Assembly (NCBI GenBank): GCA_022606425.2
Contig: JAHDVF020000211.1
Location: 3,472,001 to 3,536,000 of the forward strand
Source: Lepidostoma basale
Lineage: Eukaryota; Arthropoda; Insecta; Trichoptera; Lepidostomatidae
Length of the DNA: 64,000 bases
Direction: 5' to 3'
Under the pieces are notes generated by a model that was not told the DNA's origin, did no database searches, and saw only the letters and a list, made by a program, of their open reading frames with translations. Within the stretch, counting starts at the first letter, position 1, and the number at the start of each line of letters is the position of its first letter. The position numbers and the translations under genes were made by a program. This document shows positions 26,881 to 37,249 of the stretch, one piece after another.

Positions 26881-27894
26881 TGACTATAAAAAAAGCAGCA
26901 AACTTCAAAAGTGCAAAAAAAACTTGATTCCATTTTCAAAGTAGGATTACCGAAAGTAAGCGCGTCGATATCAATCAGCAACGTCACTTCACGACGAGTG
27001 TCCGAAGACAATAAATAGAATTTGTGTTTTGTATTGTTTATTTATATCTAAATACGGTGTACATATTTTCAAAAAAAAGTTTTTTGGTTTATTTTAAACC
27101 TATTTTTATATAACGGGCTTTCGGCTTTAAAGGTCACCCCATCTCCCCAATTAGTCTTATATCAAGGTTTTACTGTAATTTATAAATGATAATAAATAAA
27201 TAATGTAGAACATTTTTCGATTTGATTCATAAAAATGATAGAATTTTTTTATCAATATTTTTTTGCTGTCAAAATATGTAATTTTGCATCAGATTTGTTT
27301 TGGCAGACAAAAGGTTAATTATTTTTAGATGTATGAAATTATTGTGTTTATTGTTATTTATAAGTGCAATGTTATCAGATCATTGATTGCATGCTGTCCT
27401 TTGGGGTGCATCTTAGTTAGTTGCCTGAATAAATATTATGCAGTGCTCATGATCAATTAGATTTATTTACAATTGCATGGATTATATCACTACTTTTGCT
27501 AACAGGATTACTGCTATATCATTGCTCAGAAAATTCACCTGTAATGTGTTCATAGGTGGGAACCGTAAACATGTGCTATGTATTGATTTGATATCACTAA
27601 TAACCTTGAAAATTTCTTTGAGAATTTGACAATGCTTCAAAGTGAAGTTTATAGAGGATTTTCTTTTTAGTAATTGCTATTTGAACCAACAAATAATGTT
27701 GCATTTCTGAAGAATTGATATTTTGATTATATTTTAAATATATTCTGGGTTAGTTTTTGTCTGTTGTGTATGATTTAACGAGAACATGTTTATCTCTATA
27801 TATCAATGGATAAAAAATATGAAAATGCCTCATAGAATTCAAAGCAATTATAAAAAATCTTTCCTACTCTATTACAAAAATATGTATCTCCATA

Positions 27895-28058
27895 ATAGAA
27901 CTAACTATCTAACCATCACGCTGATTCCCCTAAGGGAAAGGTAGAAATAATGGACTACCATACCGTTCTTTTCTTACTTACCTACTTTTCGTGTATCCTC
28001 AACATTCAGACATCGTACCGTGCACGCACGGTCAATTTCTCGGTCTATGTGTCCGACC
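27895..28058 (-). mobile_element. TTAG-tail LINE, short 3' fragment
   Basis: AACTAACTATCTAACCATCA, CGCTGATTCCCCTAAGGGAA and CATACCGTTCTTTTC... are the reverse complement of the LINE end. It stops at CGGTCTATGTGTCCGACC, where a foldback copy begins. Confidence 0.8.
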
Positions 28059-28235
28059 ATCTGTTTTCTAGAAGTTTCACTATATTTTATGGGTATGACA
28101 TGTTTCGCCTTGCTAAGGCATTATCAAGTGTGTCATTCTCATAAAATATAACAAAGCTTCTAGAAAACAGACATTTTCATTTGTATTTATTATTTAATAT
28201 GGAGTTTTACATTATTGTACAAGAAACAAAAAATA
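28059..28235. repeat. Foldback family 1 copy, compact
   Basis: CTGTTTTCTAGAAGTTTCAC ... CCTTGCTAAGGCATTATCAA meets GTGTCATTCTCATAAAATAT almost without a spacer; the outer right end is TTTAATATGGAGTTTTACAT. It lies about 190 bp before the last mnb exon. Confidence 0.85.
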
Positions 28236-28425
28236 ATTTAATATTTGAACGATTTGATCACGCCATGTTTTCCTTGTTTTAAGTTTGAATTGTTATCTCT
28301 ATAATGGTAATTAATATTATATGTATCCATATTTATGCTGTTAATCTATCAAGGAATAATGTCAGCAGGGGTGTAACTGGATTTCACTATTGGGAGTATT
28401 AATTTATGAAACATTCCGATTGCAG

Positions 28426-28640
28426 GGTTAAATATGTTGCGTGTCCGCTCCGACATGCTCATGTCCTTCCCGCCGGGGCCAATGGAGTGCGAGCCGACCT
28501 TCACGCACGGGCACGGGCACCGGCCTCGCTACCTGCCGCACCTGGAGCCCGCGCACCCCCCGCCACCCGAGCCCCCCGCCCAGCCCGACAGCCCCATGGT
28601 GGGCGTCTGCGTGCAGCAGTCCCCGGTCGCCATCCACTGA
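28426..28640 (+). CDS. mnb: mnb last coding exon (C-terminal tail)
   Basis: Entered in phase 1 it reads LNMLRVRSDMLMSFPPGPME, CEPTFTHGHGHRPRYLPHLE, PPPPEPPAQPDSP and MVGVCVQQSPVAIH, then TGA. RxRSD...MECE recalls the ARSD...MDCE stretch of vertebrate DYRK1A, and VCVQQSPVA matches its C-terminal end, which fixes the frame. The tail is much shorter than in vertebrates and lacks a long poly-His run (only HGHGH). With the recognised exons the protein is at least 486 residues. Confidence 0.93.
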
Positions 28641-28674
28641 ACGCCTCCAACCGCGGCGACTAAACCATTTATTT

Positions 28675-28680
28675 AATAAA
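28675..28680 (+). terminator. Proximal polyadenylation signal of mnb
   Basis: AATAAA 35 bases after the TGA, within TTTATTTAATAAAAAAATAA. It would give a very short 3' UTR. Confidence 0.5.
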
Positions 28681-30971
28681 AAAATAAGGATTGATACTGC
28701 AAATCAGTTAATGTAATTATAATTTTGAACTTCGATCGACGTGAACTATTAACAGTGTACGATTCGCGGATTAAACGACTTAATTTTAAACTCTGATTGA
28801 TACAATAAGCACTACGAATGTCCGCAAATTAATTTAAGCTCTCGGATGTGAAAGCTCTATAGTGTGTTCGAATCGAATTAATATTTTCACCGCAGGCAAT
28901 TTCGATGTGATTAATTGACAGTGTATCATACACAGGTTAAAAGTTAACTAATTAAATACTACAACACTTGACTGAAGATAATCCGCGAACTAATTTAATA
29001 TTTTTAACTCGATCGATGTGGGAACTAAGCTCTATTACAACTTGAAGTCTAATTTAATATTAACATGTTTTTTGTACGTGGAATGAGAGCACGCAATGTT
29101 CGTAAAACACATTTCAACCATCGTGGGATGTCCTTGACCTAGCCGCTAATTATAGTAAGCTGTTGAATTGGCAAATCAAAACTCGGATTCAATTTTTATA
29201 TAGTAACTAGTATACATTTGATAAATTACGTTTTATACATATTTTTTTTCGGAATATTTTCACGATGCGAAAATTGTTTTTTACGCGCGTTGTCCGTGAA
29301 TGCTTATTTCAAATAATAGTAATATTGAATATTTTGAAGAATGTTCCTACTTTTTCACTCGAATCAGACATTTCATCCGCAGCAACCTAGTGGGAATCAC
29401 TTTGCGTCCAATATTGCGCGAGAGGGATTGTTGATTAACTTCCGGGCTAACTTGCAATAATAGTACTACTAGTTGGGTTGTTGCGCCCTCCGCTCACGGC
29501 CGCCGGCCACCTGACCACTCTGACGAGTGCCTGTGATTTAGGTGAATATACATTTTATAAACTCGAATACTTCGATAGTTTTGTTACTGCCGACGACAGA
29601 TTTGCAAGATAAACTAATGAAATAGTTGTAATGTATTTATATCATTTTTAGAACCAATTTTAAGTGTTTTTTTTTTTTTACTGTACATTGTTTTTCTTCT
29701 GCGGAGGAATGGTGTTTATACGTTGCTCGCGACAGTATTGGGAGTTAGATAATATTTATTTATCCTCATCAACAGACTGAGAGATCTCATTGGACTCTGT
29801 TGACAGAACACGTGACGGCCGTTAATAAAGTAATCTTCAATAAATAGTAGAATCCGTTTGGGCTACGGACGCAGGTCCCCGTGAAATGTTGTATTTGGCG
29901 TGTCGGTGTGCGCTCAGGACTGGCCCGGTCAGTCCAGCCGGACAGGTATTGACTGCAGCTATCGACATACCGCTCACGGAATCTGATTGACTGTCTTTTA
30001 TATGAAATGAAACCTAAAAACAATTAGTAAATCTGGTTACAAACTATTTGATTAGTTAGTGAGAGTGTAGTATGTAAGAAACTCGCAATGAATAAATATG
30101 TTTATTTATATTTAATAATTAAAGTGAATTAAATAATAATTTTGTCATACGGAAAGTCTGAGTGGGATACAATTGGTGAGTAGTTTTGGTTCCCGACTAC
30201 TGTTCTGTTTCGGTTGTTTTCATTTGAATGTGAATGTGTTCACACCTTTAGCCCGCATTGCTGGGGATCTGGCTCGAAGGTTTCTCGCGCAGATTCTGTT
30301 GCTCCTGCCGCTCTGCCGCCCCCGAGACCAGGCACACTGTTATACGTTAGGTTGGACGCGGGTGTGCAGCCCGGCTGGTTCGTTCTGTTAGTGACTAGCG
30401 GGTGTGGGAACACCATAAACTATTGTTTAGGATGACATATTGGCCACAGATATGTTCCGTGATATTACCTAAGATAGTTTGCTCCGGCTTCGTTGTGTGA
30501 GTAATATGAGCACGATGAACATTTATATTTGGATGAAAACGCCGCTAATTCAAAGTGAAGACGAGACTCGGCATGCTGGAGACGAATATTACGAGTGTAA
30601 CGACGAGCTAGGCTAACGTTAGGATGATTGAATCTAATAAGTAATTGACAAGTATGCTAAGTTGTAAAGTTTTAAGATGTATACAGCAAAATCATCGATA
30701 ATTTCCTTTACATTACGAGAGATATTTCCACACATAGAGGGTAAATTGTATTAGCAAATTTAGTTAATTGGAGCGGACGGATGCTGGAGCGTGCAGTAGG
30801 CGCGCTAGCTGCCCCTCTGCAAACTGCTCGGGGGTTCCTCGCGGTCTAGGTGCACCATACTAACACAACACAATCCGAATATATCAATGGTTTTGCTTGT
30901 CAAAATTAATTATAATATGTATTTATTGCGATTGCAAATGTACAAATGTATTTTCTGGGCAAGTCCTCTAG

Positions 30972-31821
30972 TGTAAATAGTTCCCTCAGCGGCAGTTTGC
31001 ATCCAGTCGGCAGTCCCCCCGTGTGTTGCTCCGTATTTTGCCACAGGCACGCCAACCACTCGGGCCGAGAGCCCGCTCTTGGGAAATGACGGGATCGGAA
31101 CTATATTTGGATGTCAAATTTGACTGAGCTTCTGGCGATTAGAATATTCTCGTTATCCTTTATTTGTAAATATGTATCATAGGATTTTTTTATCGGATAC
31201 TCGTCTCGGTTTATTTGCGTGATTACTTGTTATGTTTTGTATTTCTCCGTTTTACTTCTTTCTCGATATTCAATATACAAAATGACATGTTACAAAGGGC
31301 ACGATGTGATCAAACTTGTATACGAAAGTAAATGTTTTATAGAAGATGTTTCTCTGTTACCTTATATATCGCGTAGTTAAGGCATTATCTGGCGTGCGGC
31401 GGGTGCCGAGGATGTCTGCCCTGTTAAATGTTCCCGGGAGGATTCCAACGTTTAGCATATCGCCATTAGCTCACTCTCCGCCATTAGCAATAGTATACAA
31501 ATGTGTTCACTTAGGGGGCGTGGCGCCCGCCACGTCCGCAGACACCACCCAAACTAAACGTATATCTCGTGTACGTAGTGTGCCGGTCAGTTCACGCCGT
31601 GAAGATGCCTATACTAGATGCCCGGTACACTATTTACCTTTGTATATATATTTTTTTGAATTAAAATGCAAATTTACTAATACTTGACAAAAAAAATATG
31701 TTATTCTCTCCATACTTATAATTGTATCTAAATTAAAATATGAAGGAAATTGAATCGATTCGGTCACGGTGAAATCATTTGGCGTGACCTCAAGTAAAGA
31801 CTAGGCTATATGTGTACATAG
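30972..31821 (+). promoter_or_regulatory. Cluster of four Pumilio-type (TGTANATA) sites in the mnb 3' UTR
   Basis: TGTAAATA at 30972-30979 and 31165-31172, TGTATATA at 31641-31648 and TGTACATA at 31814-31821, all on the sense strand. The sites are direct observations; use by a Pumilio protein is inferred from the known consensus. Confidence 0.45.
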
Positions 31822-31941
31822 TTCATACTGGGCAGCGGCGGTGGCGGGCCGCCCGGAGTAGCCCGGCCTGACTCCGCCGCACGCTCCACTAATTGAGTAA
31901 CTTTATGTCATTCATATATTGATTCCTACCGGCTCTTTGTT

Positions 31942-31947
31942 AATAAA
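31942..31947 (+). terminator. Distal polyadenylation signal of mnb
   Basis: AATAAA in TTTGTTAATAAAAGTAAAC. Repeat-rich sequence resumes within 100 bases, fitting a transcript end here. Confidence 0.5.
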
Positions 31948-32029
31948 AGTAAACTTAAATCATCGCTGCATTTTATTTTCATTTCACCCCCATCCTTCTC
32001 TACATTTCTACATGGTAAGTATTTTATTG

Positions 32030-32640
32030 TGCATGAAACTGGCAAAAAAATGATGAAAGTAGAATAAATGCAGTAGAAATTAGGTCTCTTTGATGAATGT
32101 GCGGAAAAATCTGTGTAAGTGAATACGGTGCGAATGAAAGTGTTACGAACAAAATAACAAAAGGATCATTAACCGATAGAGTGCCGAAGAGCACCGTCGC
32201 GCTTGTAGGTAGATTAATAGTATTCAATTTCTGTATTTTTATTATCGTAGTTTGAAACCTAGTGAAGAGAATGTTGAAAGAAATATTAAAATTTGTGTAT
32301 TTTCTTGTAAATATAAATTATCTATAAAAATAGACCTTTATTTTGGTATTTTAGAATATTTTGGCAAAATATGTTTGGCACTAAAACGGTTAAGATCATT
32401 TTGACACATGGAAAGAAAGAATGGTAAAAAAAATTATATGTTAACGTTGTAAATGGAACTAGAAATAGAGGAAAACGTGACACGATCAAATAAATCAAAT
32501 ACTGAATGTCGGCCACATGAGGAGTCGGAGAAATCGGCTGCGAGCATGACAACACGAGAGAAGTATGTCAGGAAAGAAAGGTTGTGGCAGTCCATTCTTT
32601 CTGCCTACCCCTTCGGAGAGACAGCATGATGGTGAGGTAG
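32030..32640 (+). mobile_element. TTAG-tail LINE, 3' fragment
   Basis: CTGGCAAAAAAATGATGAAA, GTAGAATAAATGCAGTAGAA and GAATACGGTGCGAATGAAAG follow the family order, with an unrelated stretch at about 32175-32390; it resumes at CACATGGAAAGAAAGAATGG and ends CGGAGAGACAGCATGATGGT. Stops throughout. Confidence 0.82.
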
Positions 32641-32885
32641 TTGAGTATTTTATTTTAGTTTCAATCCTAGGGATTGGTTTGCAGCAAAGTCTCTTAACAT
32701 CTTTGCTGGTTCTTTGGATGCTACTTGGGCCTTTTTAATGTGGTAGTTTCCTGTTGCTTTCCACATTTGTATACAGCAGGTTATTTGAACGCAATTACTG
32801 CATACAACTTTTTGATATTGATTCTCGTGACATGAGAGGTAGCTAATCTATCGCCATTTTATTATCACATGAATTCTATACCATT
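32641..32885 (-). repeat. Repeat end plus partial SINE
   Basis: GTTTCAATCCTAGGGATTGG and TTTGCAGCAAAGTCTCTTAA recur at 1375 and 57150 as an unclassified repeat. 32765-32885 is the reverse complement of the SINE tail (ACAGCAGGTTATTTGAACGC, CTATCGCCATTTTATTATCA). Confidence 0.6.
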
Positions 32886-32904
32886 GTAAGTATTATACCT
32901 ACAT

Positions 32905-33165
32905 AATTAATATGAACATCTGTTTTCTAGAAGATTCATTATATTTTATGGGAATGACATGTTTCGCCTTTCTAAGGGATTATCAAATGTATTGAAAATC
33001 AAGCGCGTTGTTGTTTTTGTATACGAGTTAAAGGAGCAGAATATGGTAATTAAGAAACATGTCATTTCCATAAAATATAATGTAAGTTCTAGAAAACCCA
33101 TGTTTTCATTGGTATTAATTATTTAATATGGAGTTTTACATCCCATCGTCCAAAAAGCTCTACAA
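32905..33165. repeat. Foldback family 1 copy with long internal spacer
   Basis: Arms as in the family, with spacer AAATCAAGCGCGTTGTTGTT, GAGTTAAAGGAGCAGAATAT, GGTAATTAAG between them. The same spacer occurs at 55490-55550. Confidence 0.85.
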
Positions 33166-33167
33166 CT

Positions 33168-33265
33168 AGTCTTATTTTCATGTGAACTCTATCTACACTG
33201 GACCAAAGACAGTGTAACAATCACATTGTCATTGCCGGGAATTGAACTCGAGACCTTACAGGGTG
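33168..33265 (-). mobile_element. SINE fragment
   Basis: CCAAAGACAGTGTAACAATC, ACATTGTCATTGCCGGGAAT and TGAACTCGAGACCTTA are the complement of the SINE head around its B box. Confidence 0.75.
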
Positions 33266-33269
33266 ATTC

Positions 33270-33500
33270 TGGTTTTCATGTCTATGTTTCTTGATTTGAG
33301 CACCGGTAGTAGAGAGAAGAATGTTTTGTTGCCTATTGTGATTCTTCTTTCGATTTCTTTGTGATCTTCGTTTTCTTTATGGAAGAGCCCAGGTAAGTGA
33401 AGTTCTCTACCATCTTAAAGTTGTATCTTTCCTGGAATCTGACGGTTCGTTGTGAGTTATGGGTTGCATTCCTGGTTTGTTTAATATGTTAACAAGAATA
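33270..33500 (-). mobile_element. LINE reverse transcriptase C-terminal fragment
   Basis: The minus strand reads FTYLGSSIKK, then after a frameshift ENEDHKEIERRITIGNKTFF and SLLPVLKSRNIDMKT. FTYLGS followed by EIERRI is the usual sequence after the YADD region in LINE ORF2. Confidence 0.75.
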
Positions 33501-33654
33501 TTTCTGGACCCTCTTCGTAAAAACAATATTATTTACCAAAATCAATTTCGTAGCGTCCAATTAATGGTGAGCAAAACTTAGATTTACGGTTTGTTATGTT
33601 TCAACCCCTGATAACTTTTTCCGCTCAATTTTTATTTAATTTTTTCATTTCATC

Positions 33655-33835
33655 AGGTCATTTGAACCCTATAACTGTATACAATTTGTTTTTTTTAGCT
33701 ATTATGTTGCCATTTTACTGTCACGTGAATTCTACCACCAGACCAAAGACAATCACACTGCCATCGCCGGGAATCGAATCCGGGACCTTCGGTGTGGCAA
33801 TCCTAACTGTTGCTATTCTGCTACGAAGGTCGTCA
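33655..33835 (-). mobile_element. tRNA-derived SINE
   Basis: Complement of the SINE: GCAGAATAGCAACAG, GGTCCCGGATTCGATTCCCG (B box), CGATGGCAGTGTGATTG, with tail words CATCAGGTCATTTGAACCCT. The A box is mutated. Confidence 0.85.
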
Positions 33836-34460
33836 CACAACATTTTCAAAACTATCTAATGATTGAAGAAAATTTTAAGCTAACTCACCGTCAAATTTAT
33901 TATTCAGTATAGATTATTAGTACATACCACTTAAAAATAGTTGTGATTGCTCTTGTATGCCAATTGAACATTATCCAAGAGAAAGGTAGGGATATAAGCA
34001 TATAATATAAACAATATAATTGCATTTCTTTAAGTATTTGCCTTCATATTTGGAAAACTGTCTGGTACACATAATGGGTTTCCGCTTTAGGCAGGTAAGT
34101 CAATTAAAATATTCAAGAGCCAATTAAAACTTTGTTTTGGACTGTTTCTTTCTAGTGGCACCCCATAACATGTTGTGTATGTAATTTTTGTCCAACTCCC
34201 TACAATTCATTAAAGTTTTTAAGTAGTTTTAAGTACACCCAAGTGCTGCATATTACATTCACAGAAGGAGGAAAGTATACTATTAGATAATAAAAATTGA
34301 GGCAGTAAGCTGTTCAACCGGGGGTTTGTGACCAGTTCCAACAAATAAAAAATGTGATTTAGAAAAGCTTCGTCCCATAAAGCATAATAATGTTGTTCAT
34401 TTTCCACTGTTTCCTTTATTTATTTTTAATGACGTATTTTATTATTATTTATTATTAATA
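33836..34460. other. No gene seen
   Basis: AT-rich. A 62-codon minus-strand frame near 34219-34407 has no recognisable motif. Confidence 0.35.
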
Positions 34461-34464
34461 GATA

Positions 34465-34610
34465 ATCCATTGTTTTGGCTGAAACACTTTGATACTTCAG
34501 CATTATTAAATATGTTAATTTTGAAACATTTTTATTACACGTATCACAACAGAACAGCTGTTTCGCCAACCTATGCTGAAGTATCAAAGTGTTTCAGTGC
34601 TAGTAGTCTA
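34465..34610. repeat. Foldback family 3 copy
   Basis: CTGAAACACTTTGATACTTC and AGCAT pair with ATGCTGAAGTATCAAAGTGT and TTCAG; the centre carries CAGCTGTTTCGCCAACC. The outer word CCATTGTTTTGGC also appears at 42830 (inverted) and 51963. Confidence 0.8.
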
Positions 34611-35029
34611 CATCAAAAAATACTTTTAGCAATATTTAAATAGAAACTTTATACTTTTATATGAACGAAAGCGACGTCTTTTACAATAGTATTTTTTATT
34701 ATTATGAAAGTTTCAGCAATTGACCAGATTGTCGACTTTTGGGGGTAGACGGCTGGTGTGACATATTTTTTATACATACAATTCGCCACCAGTCCACATA
34801 AGCGAAATATCTTTGTCTCTTTTTCTCGTGAGGCTTTTAGGATTAATAGTTACTATCTCCTCAGCACCTTTATATAAAATATGTGACCCAACCAGTGTGT
34901 CATTTCGAGTATAATTGATTTACCAATATTAATTATTCACATTTCACCTTCTCGTATTATCAATTGGTTTCGATACCAAACGTAGTAGGTACCTACCCAT
35001 GTTTTTTAAGGGTAAAGGTTGAAACCTGT

Positions 35030-35135
35030 AATAAACATCTAATAGCGCCGTATCAGGTCACTGTGGTGAATGCTTTCTCGCCACAGTGATTTCCTGGGAA
35101 GTGTTACTGGAGTGGTTCCGCGTTGCCTTCTCCAG
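35030..35135. repeat. Short repeat related to 39000-39110
   Basis: TTCCTGGGAAGTG...GGAGTGGTTCCGCGTTGCCT, TCTCCAGA resembles CCTGGGGAAAAATATCCAGA, GTGGTATCCCCTTGCCTTCT at 39028-39070. Class unknown. Confidence 0.45.
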
Positions 35136-35314
35136 ATAATATAAATATTCAGGATAATAACTAAAAAAATATATTTACATTTCATGAAGAATACAGATTT
35201 GATAAAAAAGAAACGTCTAAAACGCTTAATTTGATTACAAGAGTGAACTCTATTCCTCACCAAGCCGACTATAAGGAGACTCCGTGGAGCGCAAAGGAAA
35301 TGAAAGAGCCATGC

Positions 35315-35776
35315 TACATATAAGACTCTCTCGAAATACTGAAATACCCAATGAAAGAAATAGCCAACAATGAAATAGTACCTACGTAAAATGTCGGAAG
35401 TAACAGATGTTGAAAGGCTGGGAAAGCTCAAATGGTCATTTGCGGGACATGCTCCCAGAATGGTAGACCAAAGATGGATCAGAAGGGTGGTGGAGTGGAA
35501 ACCTCGCGAGGATGTAAGAAGCAGAAGAAGAACACTCACACACAGAAGAATACATATAAGACTCTCTCGAAATACTGAAATACCCAATGAAAGAAATAGC
35601 CAACAATGAAATAGTACCTACGTAAAATGTCGGAAGTAACAGATGTTGAAAGGCTGGGAAAGCTCAAATGGTCATTTGCGGGACATGCTCCCAGAATGGT
35701 AGACCAAAGATGGATCAGAAGGGTGGTGGAGTGGAAACCTCGCGAGGATGTAAGAAGCAGAAGAAGAACACTCACA
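35315..35776 (+). repeat. Perfect tandem duplication, 236-bp period, of a LINE fragment
   Basis: 35315-35540 and 35551-35776 appear identical by eye, beginning TACATATAAGACTCTCTCGA and ending AAGAAGAACACTCACA. The repeated part is LINE coding sequence (MSEVTDVERLGKLKW, FAGHAPRMVDQRWIRRVVEW). The copies are joined by CACAGAAGAA. Either a very recent duplication or an assembly artefact. Confidence 0.92.
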
Positions 35777-35905
35777 ATGGTCTGATGACATTATAATAAT
35801 CTCTGGGGACTAGATGCGAAGGGCACTAAATAGGAATACGTGGAAAAGTATGGGGGAGGCCTATGTCCAGCAGTGCGCGACATTGACTGTTCTTTGCAAG
35901 TAAGT
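35777..35905 (+). mobile_element. LINE 3' end
   Basis: ACTAGATGCGAAGGGCACTA, GGAATACGTGGAAAAGTATG and GGGGAGGCCTATGTCCAGCA correspond to the '...MGEAYVQQ' terminus that also appears at 7095-7180 (-) and 55370-55425 (+). Confidence 0.75.
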
Positions 35906-36880
35906 AAAGTAAGTGAATTCTTGACTAGAGGTCGTACCGTCAATAAGGAGGATAATCTCGAAGTTTTAGAACGATTGCGTAGGAATATCCGCCGTAAGAG
36001 ACTAGAATTATGGGTTTAACTATTGAATATTGAATCACGATAATGCACCGACTCACTTCATTGGTTATTCGTTAAATTTTAGCCAAAGCACAACCATAAT
36101 ACTGTAACAGCTTCCGTTTTAATCGAATTCAGTTCCCTGGACCCTTATATTTCTTTCTATAATAGTTTATTTTTCTCATTTCTACGGCATTAAAAACATT
36201 TCATTATACTCCGACAATGTAAAACATCACTACCAGTGGGGACAGCTGGTCCTCATCATCCCAGGAGACATTATTGCTGTGTCACAGATCGTCTGATCTA
36301 TTAAAAGAAGAAGAAGAAGAAGCAGTTTTTACTACACAATAATTAATTTCACTTTACATTCACATAACATGTTTTTTCAAACAAAATACCTGTTACATAA
36401 AAATCTCCTTTTATGCCAACGTAATAAACTTGTTTTTGAAAATTCGTGGTCCATTTGAATACACATGACCCAGTTTCGGCCTTCTGAATTCACCTTTGAT
36501 CTCATTCGAATATTCAAATTACTTATAAACTGAGTGACGCGTGCGGACTTCACACGGAACAATAAATATTGTTAACACAATCACCTTATTGTGGGCTACC
36601 CCTAAAGGTTATGGGGTCAAATGGAGACTGACTGGACCCCTGTCCCCTCTAGATGTAATAAAAGATCGGTCCAGTTTCCATCTTATTTGTAATGATGCTG
36701 GAAAAAATCCCCCTTACAACCTATACATTCTAATAGGGAGGGCATACGAGTATACCGGTTAGTACCTACTTACGTAAGTATTCAGGTACCTACCTGTATA
36801 AAATAGTAAAGTTGTATCATTTAAATTAGTTAAGAAGATAATGTGATAGCTTTTTAATTTATTGTTCGGTTCATTACACT
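35906..36880. other. No gene seen; LINE tail debris
   Basis: (AAG)n at 36304-36324 looks like another LINE tail. A 73-codon plus frame at 36541-36762 has no recognisable domain. The rest is AT-rich. Confidence 0.35.
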
Positions 36881-36881
36881 G

Positions 36882-37194
36882 CAGGGCTGTCCAAACCAGA
36901 TACGATCTCGGGCCAATACAAATAATTAAATATATTGGAGGGCCGCAGAAAAAAACAAATACTGTAACTTTTTAAAAGAAAAAAGAAAAATACATAGATG
37001 TCATTGTTAATATAATTAATTGTACATATTAGTTCTTCATTAATTTATCTTTTACAATTCTTTCGATATTATAAAAAAATAAAATAATGTTCTACGAAAT
37101 AAATTTTGTTAAAGGAAAAATTTCGTATTTGCTTTAGATCAAAAACGCGTCACGGGCCGCATGCGGGCCGCGGGCCGTGCTTTGGACAGCTCTG
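36882..37194. mobile_element. hAT-like MITE
   Basis: CAGGGCTGTCCAAACCAG at the left and (as complement) CAGAGCTGTCCAAAGCACGG at the right are inverted ends of the hAT type. Inside, GGGCCGCAGAAAAAAAC and GGGCCGCATGCGGGCCGC are GC-rich subterminal words. The flanking 8-mers do not match well, so a target duplication is not shown. Confidence 0.7.
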
Positions 37195-37249
37195 ATGTAG
37201 TGTATTAATTAAGTTGTAAAATTGTAAGTTATGATAATTATAAAAAAAA

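Larger units (their letters stand above)
28641..31965 (+). other. mnb: Probable mnb 3' UTR (3.3 kb)
   Basis: Directly follows the stop codon and is nearly free of the repeats that fill the rest of the window. It ends around an AATAAA at 31942-31947; a GC-rich stretch lies at 30240-31100. A proximal AATAAA at 28675-28680 is only 35 bases after the stop. Small frames inside (for example 29787-30023 minus, 31346-31687 plus) show no domain. The length fits DYRK1A genes, which have long 3' UTRs. Confidence 0.6.

Noticed and set aside
28406..28716. Alternative frames over the last mnb exon
   Set aside because: Only the frame 28426-28640 keeps the splice phase and ends in the VCVQQSPVA motif.
30173..30435. 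Small plus-strand ORFs in the mnb 3' UTR
   Set aside because: No domain; overlapping frames of similar length suggest chance.
35039..35775. 182- and 79-codon minus-strand ORFs rich in Leu/Phe
   Set aside because: Antisense of the duplicated LINE fragment; the repeated sequence explains their similarity.
36874..37202. 8-bp target duplication for the hAT-like MITE
   Set aside because: TTACACTG and ATGTAGTG match at only about half the positions.
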